This document shows, in pieces, positions 10,401 to 16,922 of a stretch of DNA of 35,743 bases. Every line of letters begins with the position of its first letter. The first letter of the stretch is position 1. Both the position numbers and the translations under genes were made by a program. Under the pieces are notes generated by a model. It was given only the letters and a program-made list of their open reading frames with translations. It was not told the DNA's origin and did not search any database. Source of the DNA: Candidatus Omnitrophota bacterium (lineage in GTDB: Bacteria; Omnitrophota; Omnitrophia; Omnitrophales; Aquincolibacteriaceae); contig VFQY01000003.1 in NCBI GenBank assembly GCA_018883425.1, positions 1 to 35,743 of the forward strand, given 5' to 3'.

Positions 10401-13400
10401 GACATCCTCAGCCGAATGGGTTCGGCACCTCAAAATTTCCGTTTTGTCACACATCATGCTATAACGCCGAGTCAAGGTAATCTGTTTGGGGCCCCTTCGG
10501 CGGGTAAGTCTCTTCGGACGGCTAATGATCCAAGCATTTCCGCGATGCCCGAGGACACGGGTGCGAACAAGGTTGTTACTCAGGTCGCTCCTGAATTTAG
10601 AGGGAGACTCAGCGGCACTTCCCATCGCGATGCAAATCACGCGGGATCGCTGCTTATTGTGACGGCATATGTTCCTCTTGCGCCCAACAGCGGATCTCCT
10701 GCGCCGACAGTTGAATCAATCAATCAAGCTTTTCAGAAGCGGGCCCTTTCTCCTGAGCTTCAGGGGATTCTCGCCTACAGACCAGGTGTAGCGTCGACGG
10801 CTCAAGTTGCCGGCGTCAGCGAGACAGCCCTGTTTCTTCCCGAACACACTAGGGTTGAGGCGACTCCAAGCGGCTTTTCCGTCACGATCGTTTTGGGTTA
10901 CGATAACGAGGTGGGCTATTCCAAAGCCGTAGTTGAAATTGAATGGATTGCCGCTCGGGCGCAACCCCGATCCGAACTTCGATCGGATGGCGAACCCTCT
11001 GGGGGTTCTCTTGATTTTCCGTCAGAGCTTAAAACATTTCTCCGGGATAAACTGGCAATAGAATTTGATGTGCTCCAGCATAATCAGCAAAAAACTCTTG
11101 CGGCATTGAAAGAATGGGTTGGGTTGATGGAGAGCAGCGCAGCCCTTACAGACTCCAACCTCGAGGCAATCCGAGGTTGGTTTGTCACCAAAAATCTGAG
11201 CTCGCCGGAAAGTCTGCTAAGGGCTCTTTTAGGGGGCGGAATGGCTGAGCCCAGTTTTATCAAAGGGTATCGGCCTGAGGATTCGGCTCTTGTCCCTTAC
11301 GATAGACGTCACGGATATTTCTTAGAGTTGATCAAGAGCTTCGTAAAGACAGGCATCGGCCCATCTGAGGAGGCTGATTCGCTTAAAGCGCTCGCCCTCG
11401 AAAAAATTCAAGCCATTCTGAACATAGACCAGACTTACCATGTCGTTTTATCCGCTATCCCCGTGATGACATGGATAGGACAGAAAGCGGTTGTCGATCT
11501 GGTGAAATATGCCCAACCCTATCAGGAAGTAGTCGTTCAGCGCGAGGCAAAAGCTGCCCTCAAAGCGTTGAGAGCTGTTTCGGAACCGGAGTTGGTGCGG
11601 GGGATTATGGAGCAGAGTGATGAGAGGGCTCGAAATTATCTTGCGGATCTGTTGGCGGGTTTATTTAAAGAATATACTGCCTCGCCGCCCCCAGAAATAT
11701 CGAACGCTGCTCGGGAGGTGTTTGTTCCGGACGAAGCTTTGAGGTCCCGCATCACAGCTTTGCTGGATGGAAAATGGCCCACGCATCTTCAATTCCTAGG
11801 ATCAACTCTATTCTTGCCCGCCGGAACTGAAAATGCGTCTAAGCTGAGGGATTCCAGGTTACAAGAAATCGAAGCATTCAAGCAATCGGTTGGCGCGACA
11901 GAATTTGCAAAGTTAACGAAGGACTGGGGGTTTGATGCTGTATCACATTGGGCGAGCAAGGCGAGTTTCTCGCAAAGGCCGGAAATATTGCAGTTTCTCC
12001 TTGATCTTTCGACTGAAGATACCCCTGAATCGCCCATGAAGATCGCGATTCGCTCCTCGCAAGCCGGACAATCAGCGGCCCATACGAGGAAGCTGCTTCA
12101 GGTGTTACTTGAAGGGAGTGTTCTCACGAGAGACGGAGGTTCGGAGGTTTTCGGTCTCATTCTCGAGAATCCTGTTCAGTCAAGAAGTCTCATAGCTTTT
12201 ATTACCGTTATGCTGCGATTGGATCCTCCTGATTCATCTGAGAACGGGAACGCCGAAAACCTCATTTCGAAACTGCTGCACGCCCGCATTGCGGAAGTCT
12301 ATCCGCTGATTTTTAGGCTGGCGGAGTCTATTCCGCACGCAAATCATCTCGGTGTGGCTTCTGGCGGAGGAAGTATCCGCGAACCGATTTTGAAGGTTGA
12401 TGAACTCTTCGGCCGCAGGGATACTGTTTTTCATTATCTTAGACTTGAATTTCACAGAGATCCCTCAACGTCGGATTTGTCTTTGATGGGTGAGATGCTT
12501 CAGCTCATGGTTGATTTGCATGCGGGCAGATCCGAAACTCCAATTCCCGATTCAGAGATTGAACGACGGCTTGGAACGCTTGTTAGGCCGGAGGCTCACG
12601 AGGACGTTTTTCGGGCTCTCAGGGAATCTGGGGATGTCGCTCAAGCGGCTCATTTCATAGACCGGGAAATTAAAAATCAGGGGGGAAGCGGAACGGATAA
12701 CGTTGCATACCTTCTCGATCACCCCCCGACATGGGAAGGATTTTCACGAGAAGAGAAATCTGAAAAAGCTTTTCTTGCCGCAAAACAGTTGATCGAAACC
12801 TACGCTGCCCTGAGAGCGCGCTATGGTGCCAACAGCTCTGGGCCCCAAAATATGATATCGGCTGAAATGAGGGCCTTCTCCGAGGAACATGGGGATCATG
12901 CGCGAGTTCTTCGGGAGCTTTCGCAGATGGAAGCTGAGGCTATGAGAAGCTTGCTTGAGATAGAAGAATCCTGGGAGGAGGGCGTTTATACGATTGATTT
13001 TAAGAGGCACATTGTCGACGATGGCGAGTGGGGATTTTTAAACGTCGGATTTTATGGCTGGTACGATGAGAAAAAGTTTAATCTTTTCCAAAAAATTCGA
13101 GCAATACGGCTTTACTCGGAAAGACTCCACGATCGTCAGCTGAAGAAGGCGGCTGATCTCCGGAAATCAGGGAAAAATTTTTCAGAAGCGATTCGCGAGC
13201 TTCTGATCGGGATGCGGTTGCTGATCGAACAGGCCGGACTTCAGGGCATAAAAACCGATGAATTTAAGAAGAATCTGCAGGTTCTGGAGAGCGAAGCCTT
13301 GGATGCCCGGCAGGTGCAGAATGTCATCGCGAAGATGCAGGAAGAAACTCTGCGCATTTATGATTTCATCAACAGCAACTATGCGGATTATCCAGGGCCC

Positions 13401-16400
13401 GTCGCTCTGTCTCTGGGTCGCGCAGGGGTCGCGCCCCGTTTCAACCGCGACAGTGATGCGTCCTTACCCGATGCCGGGTGGGCAGCCCGAGTTCAGGAGA
13501 CTCTTCTGGCTGACATGACGGCGGAAGAACGCAGCGTCTCAACGTTACGGCGTTACATGGAGGAACTGAGCGCATCGCTGGCGGAGATGCCCGAATCGGG
13601 AAATGCGGATTGGCGCCTCGTGCCTAGCCTGCCCATCTCGAAAGATGAAACGTCTCTTTTAACAAGTCCGGGAAGTAAGGGTCCCCAGACAGGAACACTG
13701 CGGGATTTGGGGGGAAAAGGTATGGGGCTTATGGATTACCTCAGGGAAGGCTACCCGGTTCCAGCCTTCATTGTGCTGTCCAGCCGTTTGCCGGCTGAGG
13801 TTCAGCTGGACGTTAAGGATAGTGAATTTCGCATGTGGGTTTTAAAAGCTATCCTGGATCTTGAGATGCAGACTGGGCGTGTGTTTCCTTTTTCGATGGC
13901 GTCTTTGGAAGAACCGGAGAAAGCCGAGATCCAGAGATTTCGAAAACAGTATGAGTTCAACACAAACGCACCTCCGCTATCTCTGTCCGCAAGGAGCGGA
14001 TCCGCTTTCTCCATGCCGGGCATGATGGATACCCTTCTCAACCTTCCGATAGATCCCCGGCGGCTCGGAGAAAATGCCGAGCGTTTTGATTTAGATAATT
14101 ATCGAAGTTATTTGAGTGCCTACGGTATTTCCCATCTCTCTCTGGATGCGCGTACTTTTTCAGAGGCTGTGGATGAAGTTAAATCCGAGGCCGCAGGCCG
14201 GCTCAGAGTAGAGGCTAATGACGTTACGATTGAGATGCTCAATAACCAAGAGATTCGGGAGGTTATCCGGAAGTTCGAAGTAATTGTGCGTAGTAGAGAG
14301 CCGCAATTTGCTCTCTCGGATCCCTTTGGGCAGGTGCTCGGGGCCGTCATCGATATTTATAACTCGTGGGATAGCGTGCATGCCCAAAACTATCGCAAAC
14401 AGTTTGGTATTTCTGACCGATGGGGCACAGCGGTCATTTTGCAGCAGATGGTTTACGGTAATAAATCCCGCAATTCAGGAACAGCCGTGGTGATTACAAG
14501 TGACGGGCGATTGAGCGGCGTTTGGAAATACAATGCGCAGGGTCCTGAACTGGTGGGCGGCATGACGGGACATTATATGGCGATTTCTAAGGACGACGGC
14601 GGTGACGCCAGCCTTGAAGTGCAGAATCCGGAGCTTTTTGAAAAGATCCGCAAGATCGTAGAGCGTTTAGATCGAGAAAAAGGCCCTCAGGATATAGAAA
14701 TTACAGTGGAGGATGGTCAGGTCTATTTACTGCAGTCGAGGCCCATGGTGGGGGCCAAGGGCAATGGAAAGAAGATAGTGATGCCTGAATATCCGCCAGT
14801 CTCTGTTTCGGGTATCCCCGTGGCGCCTGGAGCCGTTGCAGGCCGAGTCATCAATGGGCGTGGTATGGATGCTGCAACACTTAAGGAGACGGTCTCCAAG
14901 ATGCGTAAGAATATGGATGACAGAGGCGAGCAGGACCTTGGGATTATCCTCGTAACAGACTATGTGAACGATGACGTTGCCGGAGCGCTGCTGGAAATCC
15001 ATAATGACCTGGGCGGGCGCGGTATTGCCGGCATTATCAATAATAAGGTGGGACTCAGCAGTCATGCCGGTTTGATTGCCCGGCGCCTGGGGATTGTCTA
15101 CGTCAGCGATGTCAACGGTCTCGCATTTAACGGAGCAACGGGCGAAGCATCAATTGCCAAGACGAGTTTAGACTGGGGTTTGGAGGGCGCCATACTAACG
15201 ATAGACGGTTATCCGCAGGGAAGCAGCGTTTCCAGCGGAAGGGTCTTCCGTGGGAAGGTGGACGTTCAACCGATAGAACCTAAATCCCCCTCTCGGTCCG
15301 AACTTCGAACCGAGACTTCGGAGAAGTCTAAGGTTCGGTTGCAAGATATAAAAAAATTTTTGGACGACCGGCAGCATGCTGTCTGGTTGACGCTTTATGA
15401 CGGCGACCGTGAGACGGTGACCTATGCTAATCCGAAATTTTTAGAGAAGTTTGGAAAAAACGAAGAAGATGTTGTGGGAAAAAATTATGCAGAAATCAAT
15501 CCCCCTGAGGCCCCGATAGCACAATATAAGCAGGATGACGCTCGGGCGATGCAGGAGGGTTTTTTCATCGCGACCGAGGGGGGCGTCAAGGTCGTTAAAA
15601 TTGCTTTTGATGGCGGCGTTCTCGGGATGTTTGTCGACGCTAAATTGTCCGGCAATAATCTTGAGCGCGAACTCGTCGAAACGCTCAAGACCGCATGGCC
15701 CGATTTTCCGCGTGTTCGTGCCTTGGCAGCCCTTCAGGATCTTGGCATTGCACCGGCGGGGGCTGAAAGGGAGCGTCTCGACAATGTTTACAAGGTCGCT
15801 CAATATGCGGGTCAAAAGATCAGACAGGCTCTGGCAGGTCAAAATCTTTTCCAACTTAAGCAGCATTTCGAAGGTTGGCTTAGGCGGGGGCTAACCACGT
15901 ATCAGGGTGAAATTGATATTAAGAGTGCTCTTAGCCAGCTCAGGGATATTCAAACCGACCCCCCGGACGCTTTCGCGAACCTCATCACCAATTTCGTTGT
16001 GGATCAGATCCGCTCCTTTGACCCATCGCTTCCTCGATCGGAACTTCGCCGAGCGGATTTAGGGCGGCTGAGCGATCTCGACCTGGCAGCCCCTTTCTTA
16101 GCCCTAAATTATGGGGACCGCCGATGGGTTGCGGTGCATTTGACTCAGGGGATTTTTGTAGTGATTCCCTCAGCCTTGGAAACCGCTGTCCGCGAAGCGA
16201 TTCAAAGGGTTTTGACAAAGAGTCTATTTCCTGGCCGCTCGGAGGCGTCAACCACCGCACGGCAGGCATTGATAAACTTGATCCGGGGGCAGGCGGCCAG
16301 CGCTCAGGCGGGTCTTGAGATCTCCATTCTCAAAAGTGTTCCCGCGTCTGTTGAGGAACATTTGCTTGCGGCTAGTCTGGCGCTTGCCAGTAATCCTGAG

Positions 16401-16922
16401 GGTCATATTCACGAAATGCTGCTGGGAGTCTCAAGCGGGGATGCTGAGCGGATACAGGCCGCTTTTAATGAGGATCCCGCGTTTGCCCTGATGAGGGGAC
16501 GCTACAAGGTCAGCGCGGTAACGGCCCAAAATCTCTCTGTCAAAATCCGTGAGGCGGCCGCGGCGGTTTATAACCAGGCCAAAGCTAAGACGGATGCGGG
16601 TACCTTGGCGGAATTCTTGCAGAGCCGCGTTACGATTTCGAGCGCTGAGCGTGATCTGCTGGTGCAGACCCTCAGCCACAGCGGGTGGCTTGTGCACGAT
16701 AACCTTGCCGCAGGTGAAGCCCTGCGTTCAGTCAGGCTTGCCCAGTCTATGAAACTGGCGTCGGGACAGCTTCGAGCGGAGCTCATCCGTGAGCTTGGGC
16801 AGATACTTGCTGTCCGTAAGGTGATTTCAGCCGACAGCCTTATGGCCGATTTGGACCTCGGTCTAATCCAACTTTTGTGGGCCCGAGCCATCGCCGAACA
16901 AACCATCTACTCTGCGGCGTAA
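4377..16922 (+). CDS. Giant multidomain protein (~4181 aa): signal peptide; ChaN/TraB/EreA-like; metallophosphoesterase; GAPDH-like x2; helical region; PPDK-like; PAS-like; unknown C-terminus, with RSELR linkers
   Basis: Single uninterrupted frame; ATG 4377 preceded by a GAAGGAAA-type RBS; N-terminus MKSIVLRKSRLASRRIPAAIAAFVFLVNSVLPAGYAQS; domain motifs listed separately. Confidence 0.9.
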   Translation: MKSIVLRKSRLASRRIPAAIAAFVFLVNSVLPAGYAQSLKAETPIVSAAPALKAAWDRLQIPEALGRVESVYAAPGAPQEAPFVIHIQDAHAHPEAQYHIDGILEDLRARGLIANVFVEGAEGLLQPNILMVSDRDEVNLAVADYLINKGELTGAERFALKTKGRFPVIGVEDPDLYQESYGIFTQVKQHKQELRAALDAYARQIEKIEIAALPREIHEYVIRSSQWHKHEESSFAYFELLARYSLKYLALNFSDPQLQFDWPSFVRLMALQKMDQEMRPEVSLKELGTVLAALEKKASELQGAEKEKAGFVIEQTRRLFKTDAELKGFSSGRFPELKSVRSLMEQLYRDCKRAGLELLLYPEFRRRAGLLILREELDAGLLFSEIERIENRLEDAMAVTPEQKNVLSLSRDFRVLEKMLGLTAGREEFDRFSARRDQFQPGAFRERILSLSGNRSQSVLPVFSAELLDQSARFYELARRRDQVLVDKTLEKAGSKAAVLISGGFHSRGITEILRERGIPHAVVAPKMTQPGDETLYEKVMLGKHVSETMASPSAAALVKMMLLQLPKIYRELNPLNQSADQAALIVRAIQEVALPALRKAGVQEYAIYRAFLNWENETGALKDTGYTIALQEGLVVVAAGQTSAAGVSLETGAPVQPAARKFSQDPAFWGSRSELRENEIPITVKGLTSAEKIDLYERVIEDLREELEAPGSGRLPEINTISDLHGEIGKHDAYLLDRIRAALPEEKRKKIPEGLTLRVFDSARGDTGNLKDNYVSIEEQLNQYGVSLKDLDQRFFLENNGDLMDRGPNGILVSWRTEELVKAGLAMYVAGNHDFYFFLSVKGHHLPYYTGYNYVNEEIKSLVDAHPEVSGNKNWWAEKANRFVTFQKGRQKQHWKKFDEKVKSLYPRVKGGLTPGQHKLWDKLRGFYLVDIGTGTRAVGMVSLQWWKELLVEFQKSYSEDLPEEEVWGEAKELISTIVRELEKEFKEQIEAGNWWWPVIDSINYGNYRTAEYYGLDWVFHNEWGTRVLDELNEMKAAVVLRVNLEDVEAGHVASLTDQQRVTASNYLNDPTLAGIADFIEQSFNLYSVNVYQNHTLHAFLPTDDKGRFTLEFQGRVYSGAGIPEQSIPSVWEGLERVAANVRDPESAEAKGEAYQLITSWYGDETTRSKPADIIASLKKAGSLEEFARINGFYFLVTGHVPIRQFETELSQLPAEDQHKWIDGAISKGILGFSDRSWAPRYGYWGGGFVAGANGFYLRGFEQGFREPAPAGLQEPIVQPLKDSPRTIEIQSNGDQKFIAENPGIEREDYITRVIRQLEEEIKKLRSELNSGDLSYVDPLSQKIRPAQPSSLAYDAKKNPLLAAKPAKIALNLGAYRVGEKGRRTTVITSNFDLSEKHVVNTLPNRVLDYFLRDLVGDPNFSVTDIYGVESAAKFAAFLRGNDAHGPFRVDQLDESSEGPITVFTLNGHRIRIHKTPVRAADLGGEIDYVIDFSDSDFTRETPQLRSNRLKALTRGTKVKKVFSVGGDGGVLKSLSFPGLNDESWTQPSKKEVPLASPMTFAAAQVLDVIREYFPDEFEAYSSVVVSRPKSGDAGHIKLNQSGDFGTALKTLFPELVPVAQGPQVTSLEYDVPKGAGNLRMILTPKPGSRFASLKTLTGDELKPLVEELKKEVNGAFEKAAQSKKAPYLRYAGEEFLNSLTGIRDPHAVVFDSQATAVLEGGNLEIYVHVNDRGYAAAMKTLLRSMLLADASSLTDNARKEFESKVSLGVWPAGTIAPNKVEENPRFMPVGREIGFGIIGVRGRIGKQLHQLLTGDSNYVPEFWIGVQDIDTLIQQFREDVAQGPMDVARDGRTYTLEKGVGDLEGKVLLKDLENGSYLQHPKTKQPLAIPYYSLSKGPGETQEAFTERMRERLGHDLDKVEVIFNAGGFALDKDDPYYEAFLRGANLKRIIITAPAKGPVDVTVVRGVNEDKLVQIILDGDPGEVIFCSGASCTTNALARPLIEFNDILSRMGSAPQNFRFVTHHAITPSQGNLFGAPSAGKSLRTANDPSISAMPEDTGANKVVTQVAPEFRGRLSGTSHRDANHAGSLLIVTAYVPLAPNSGSPAPTVESINQAFQKRALSPELQGILAYRPGVASTAQVAGVSETALFLPEHTRVEATPSGFSVTIVLGYDNEVGYSKAVVEIEWIAARAQPRSELRSDGEPSGGSLDFPSELKTFLRDKLAIEFDVLQHNQQKTLAALKEWVGLMESSAALTDSNLEAIRGWFVTKNLSSPESLLRALLGGGMAEPSFIKGYRPEDSALVPYDRRHGYFLELIKSFVKTGIGPSEEADSLKALALEKIQAILNIDQTYHVVLSAIPVMTWIGQKAVVDLVKYAQPYQEVVVQREAKAALKALRAVSEPELVRGIMEQSDERARNYLADLLAGLFKEYTASPPPEISNAAREVFVPDEALRSRITALLDGKWPTHLQFLGSTLFLPAGTENASKLRDSRLQEIEAFKQSVGATEFAKLTKDWGFDAVSHWASKASFSQRPEILQFLLDLSTEDTPESPMKIAIRSSQAGQSAAHTRKLLQVLLEGSVLTRDGGSEVFGLILENPVQSRSLIAFITVMLRLDPPDSSENGNAENLISKLLHARIAEVYPLIFRLAESIPHANHLGVASGGGSIREPILKVDELFGRRDTVFHYLRLEFHRDPSTSDLSLMGEMLQLMVDLHAGRSETPIPDSEIERRLGTLVRPEAHEDVFRALRESGDVAQAAHFIDREIKNQGGSGTDNVAYLLDHPPTWEGFSREEKSEKAFLAAKQLIETYAALRARYGANSSGPQNMISAEMRAFSEEHGDHARVLRELSQMEAEAMRSLLEIEESWEEGVYTIDFKRHIVDDGEWGFLNVGFYGWYDEKKFNLFQKIRAIRLYSERLHDRQLKKAADLRKSGKNFSEAIRELLIGMRLLIEQAGLQGIKTDEFKKNLQVLESEALDARQVQNVIAKMQEETLRIYDFINSNYADYPGPVALSLGRAGVAPRFNRDSDASLPDAGWAARVQETLLADMTAEERSVSTLRRYMEELSASLAEMPESGNADWRLVPSLPISKDETSLLTSPGSKGPQTGTLRDLGGKGMGLMDYLREGYPVPAFIVLSSRLPAEVQLDVKDSEFRMWVLKAILDLEMQTGRVFPFSMASLEEPEKAEIQRFRKQYEFNTNAPPLSLSARSGSAFSMPGMMDTLLNLPIDPRRLGENAERFDLDNYRSYLSAYGISHLSLDARTFSEAVDEVKSEAAGRLRVEANDVTIEMLNNQEIREVIRKFEVIVRSREPQFALSDPFGQVLGAVIDIYNSWDSVHAQNYRKQFGISDRWGTAVILQQMVYGNKSRNSGTAVVITSDGRLSGVWKYNAQGPELVGGMTGHYMAISKDDGGDASLEVQNPELFEKIRKIVERLDREKGPQDIEITVEDGQVYLLQSRPMVGAKGNGKKIVMPEYPPVSVSGIPVAPGAVAGRVINGRGMDAATLKETVSKMRKNMDDRGEQDLGIILVTDYVNDDVAGALLEIHNDLGGRGIAGIINNKVGLSSHAGLIARRLGIVYVSDVNGLAFNGATGEASIAKTSLDWGLEGAILTIDGYPQGSSVSSGRVFRGKVDVQPIEPKSPSRSELRTETSEKSKVRLQDIKKFLDDRQHAVWLTLYDGDRETVTYANPKFLEKFGKNEEDVVGKNYAEINPPEAPIAQYKQDDARAMQEGFFIATEGGVKVVKIAFDGGVLGMFVDAKLSGNNLERELVETLKTAWPDFPRVRALAALQDLGIAPAGAERERLDNVYKVAQYAGQKIRQALAGQNLFQLKQHFEGWLRRGLTTYQGEIDIKSALSQLRDIQTDPPDAFANLITNFVVDQIRSFDPSLPRSELRRADLGRLSDLDLAAPFLALNYGDRRWVAVHLTQGIFVVIPSALETAVREAIQRVLTKSLFPGRSEASTTARQALINLIRGQAASAQAGLEISILKSVPASVEEHLLAASLALASNPEGHIHEMLLGVSSGDAERIQAAFNEDPAFALMRGRYKVSAVTAQNLSVKIREAAAAVYNQAKAKTDAGTLAEFLQSRVTISSAERDLLVQTLSHSGWLVHDNLAAGEALRSVRLAQSMKLASGQLRAELIRELGQILAVRKVISADSLMADLDLGLIQLLWARAIAEQTIYSAA
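4600..6200 (+). other. ChaN/TraB/EreA-like (Tiki-superfamily-like) domain in the giant ORF
   Basis: FVIHIQDAHAHPEAQYHIDGILEDL, VFVEGAEG, VIGVEDPDLY and terminal AAVLISGGFHSRGITEILRERGIPHAVVAPK. Confidence 0.5.
6393..6407 (+). repeat. RSELR linker copy 1 (CGT TCG GAG TTG AGA)
   Basis: In-frame SRSELRE between the ChaN/TraB-like and metallophosphoesterase regions; no strong palindrome. Confidence 0.8.
6411..8200 (+). other. Calcineurin-like/PPP-type metallophosphoesterase domain in the giant ORF
   Basis: ISDLHGEI, NNGDLMDRGPNG, VAGNHDFYFF, then LVTGHVPIRQ; canonical order of metal-binding motifs. Confidence 0.8.
8478..9640 (+). other. GAPDH-like domain 1 (probably catalytically degenerate)
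   Basis: AAFLRGNDAHGPF (cf. YDSxHGxF), FTLNGHRIRIHKTPVRAADLGGEIDYVID (cf. L.ING..I.....RDP....WG..GVDYVVE); at the SCTTN position it reads ASPMTFAA, so the Cys is lost. Confidence 0.65.
9756..10955 (+). other. GAPDH-like domain 2 with intact catalytic cysteine
   Basis: GIIGVRGRIGKQL; GANLKRIIITAPAKGPVDVTVVRGVNEDKL; SGASCTTNALARPL (Cys codon 10359-10361); HHAITPSQ; TGANKVVTQVAPEFRGRLSGTSHR; LGYDNEVGYSKAVVEI. Confidence 0.85.
10967..11008 (+). repeat. RSELR palindromic unit, copy 2
   Basis: CCGATC-CGAACTTC-GATCGG (10967-10986), then GAACCC-TCTGG-GGGTTC (10992-11008); encodes PRSELRSDGEPSGG. Confidence 0.8.
11010..13650 (+). other. Long, mostly alpha-helical region of unknown function in the giant ORF
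   Basis: About 880 aa of Leu/Ala/Glu-rich, helix-like sequence; some stretches resemble HEAT-type repeats; no catalytic motif recognised. Confidence 0.45.
13695..15285 (+). other. Pyruvate phosphate dikinase / PEP synthase-like ATP-grasp plus phosphohistidine domains
   Basis: DLGGKGMGLMDYLREGYPVPAFIVLSS, LSARSGSAFSMPGMMDTLLNL, QDIEITVEDGQVYLLQSRP, VSGIPVAPGAVAGRVI, GLSSHAGLIARRLGI (phospho-His). Confidence 0.85.
15291..15337 (+). repeat. RSELR palindromic unit, copy 3
   Basis: TCTCGGTCCGAACTTCGAACCGAGA (15291-15315, one mismatched pair), overlapping CGAACC-G-AGACTTC-GGA-GAAGTCT-AA-GGTTCG (15306-15337); encodes SRSELRTETSEKSKVR. Confidence 0.85.
15340..15630 (+). other. PAS-like domain in the giant ORF
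   Basis: AVWLTLYDGDRETVTYANPKFLEKFGKNEEDVVGKNYAEI..., PAS-type N-x-x-F...G..E.D..G pattern. Confidence 0.55.
16035..16109 (+). repeat. RSELR palindromic unit, copy 4
   Basis: TCGG-AACTTCG-CCGA (16038-16052), then ATTTAGGGC/GGCTG ... CAGCC/GCCCTAAAT (16057-16109); encodes PRSELRRADLGRL. Confidence 0.75.
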
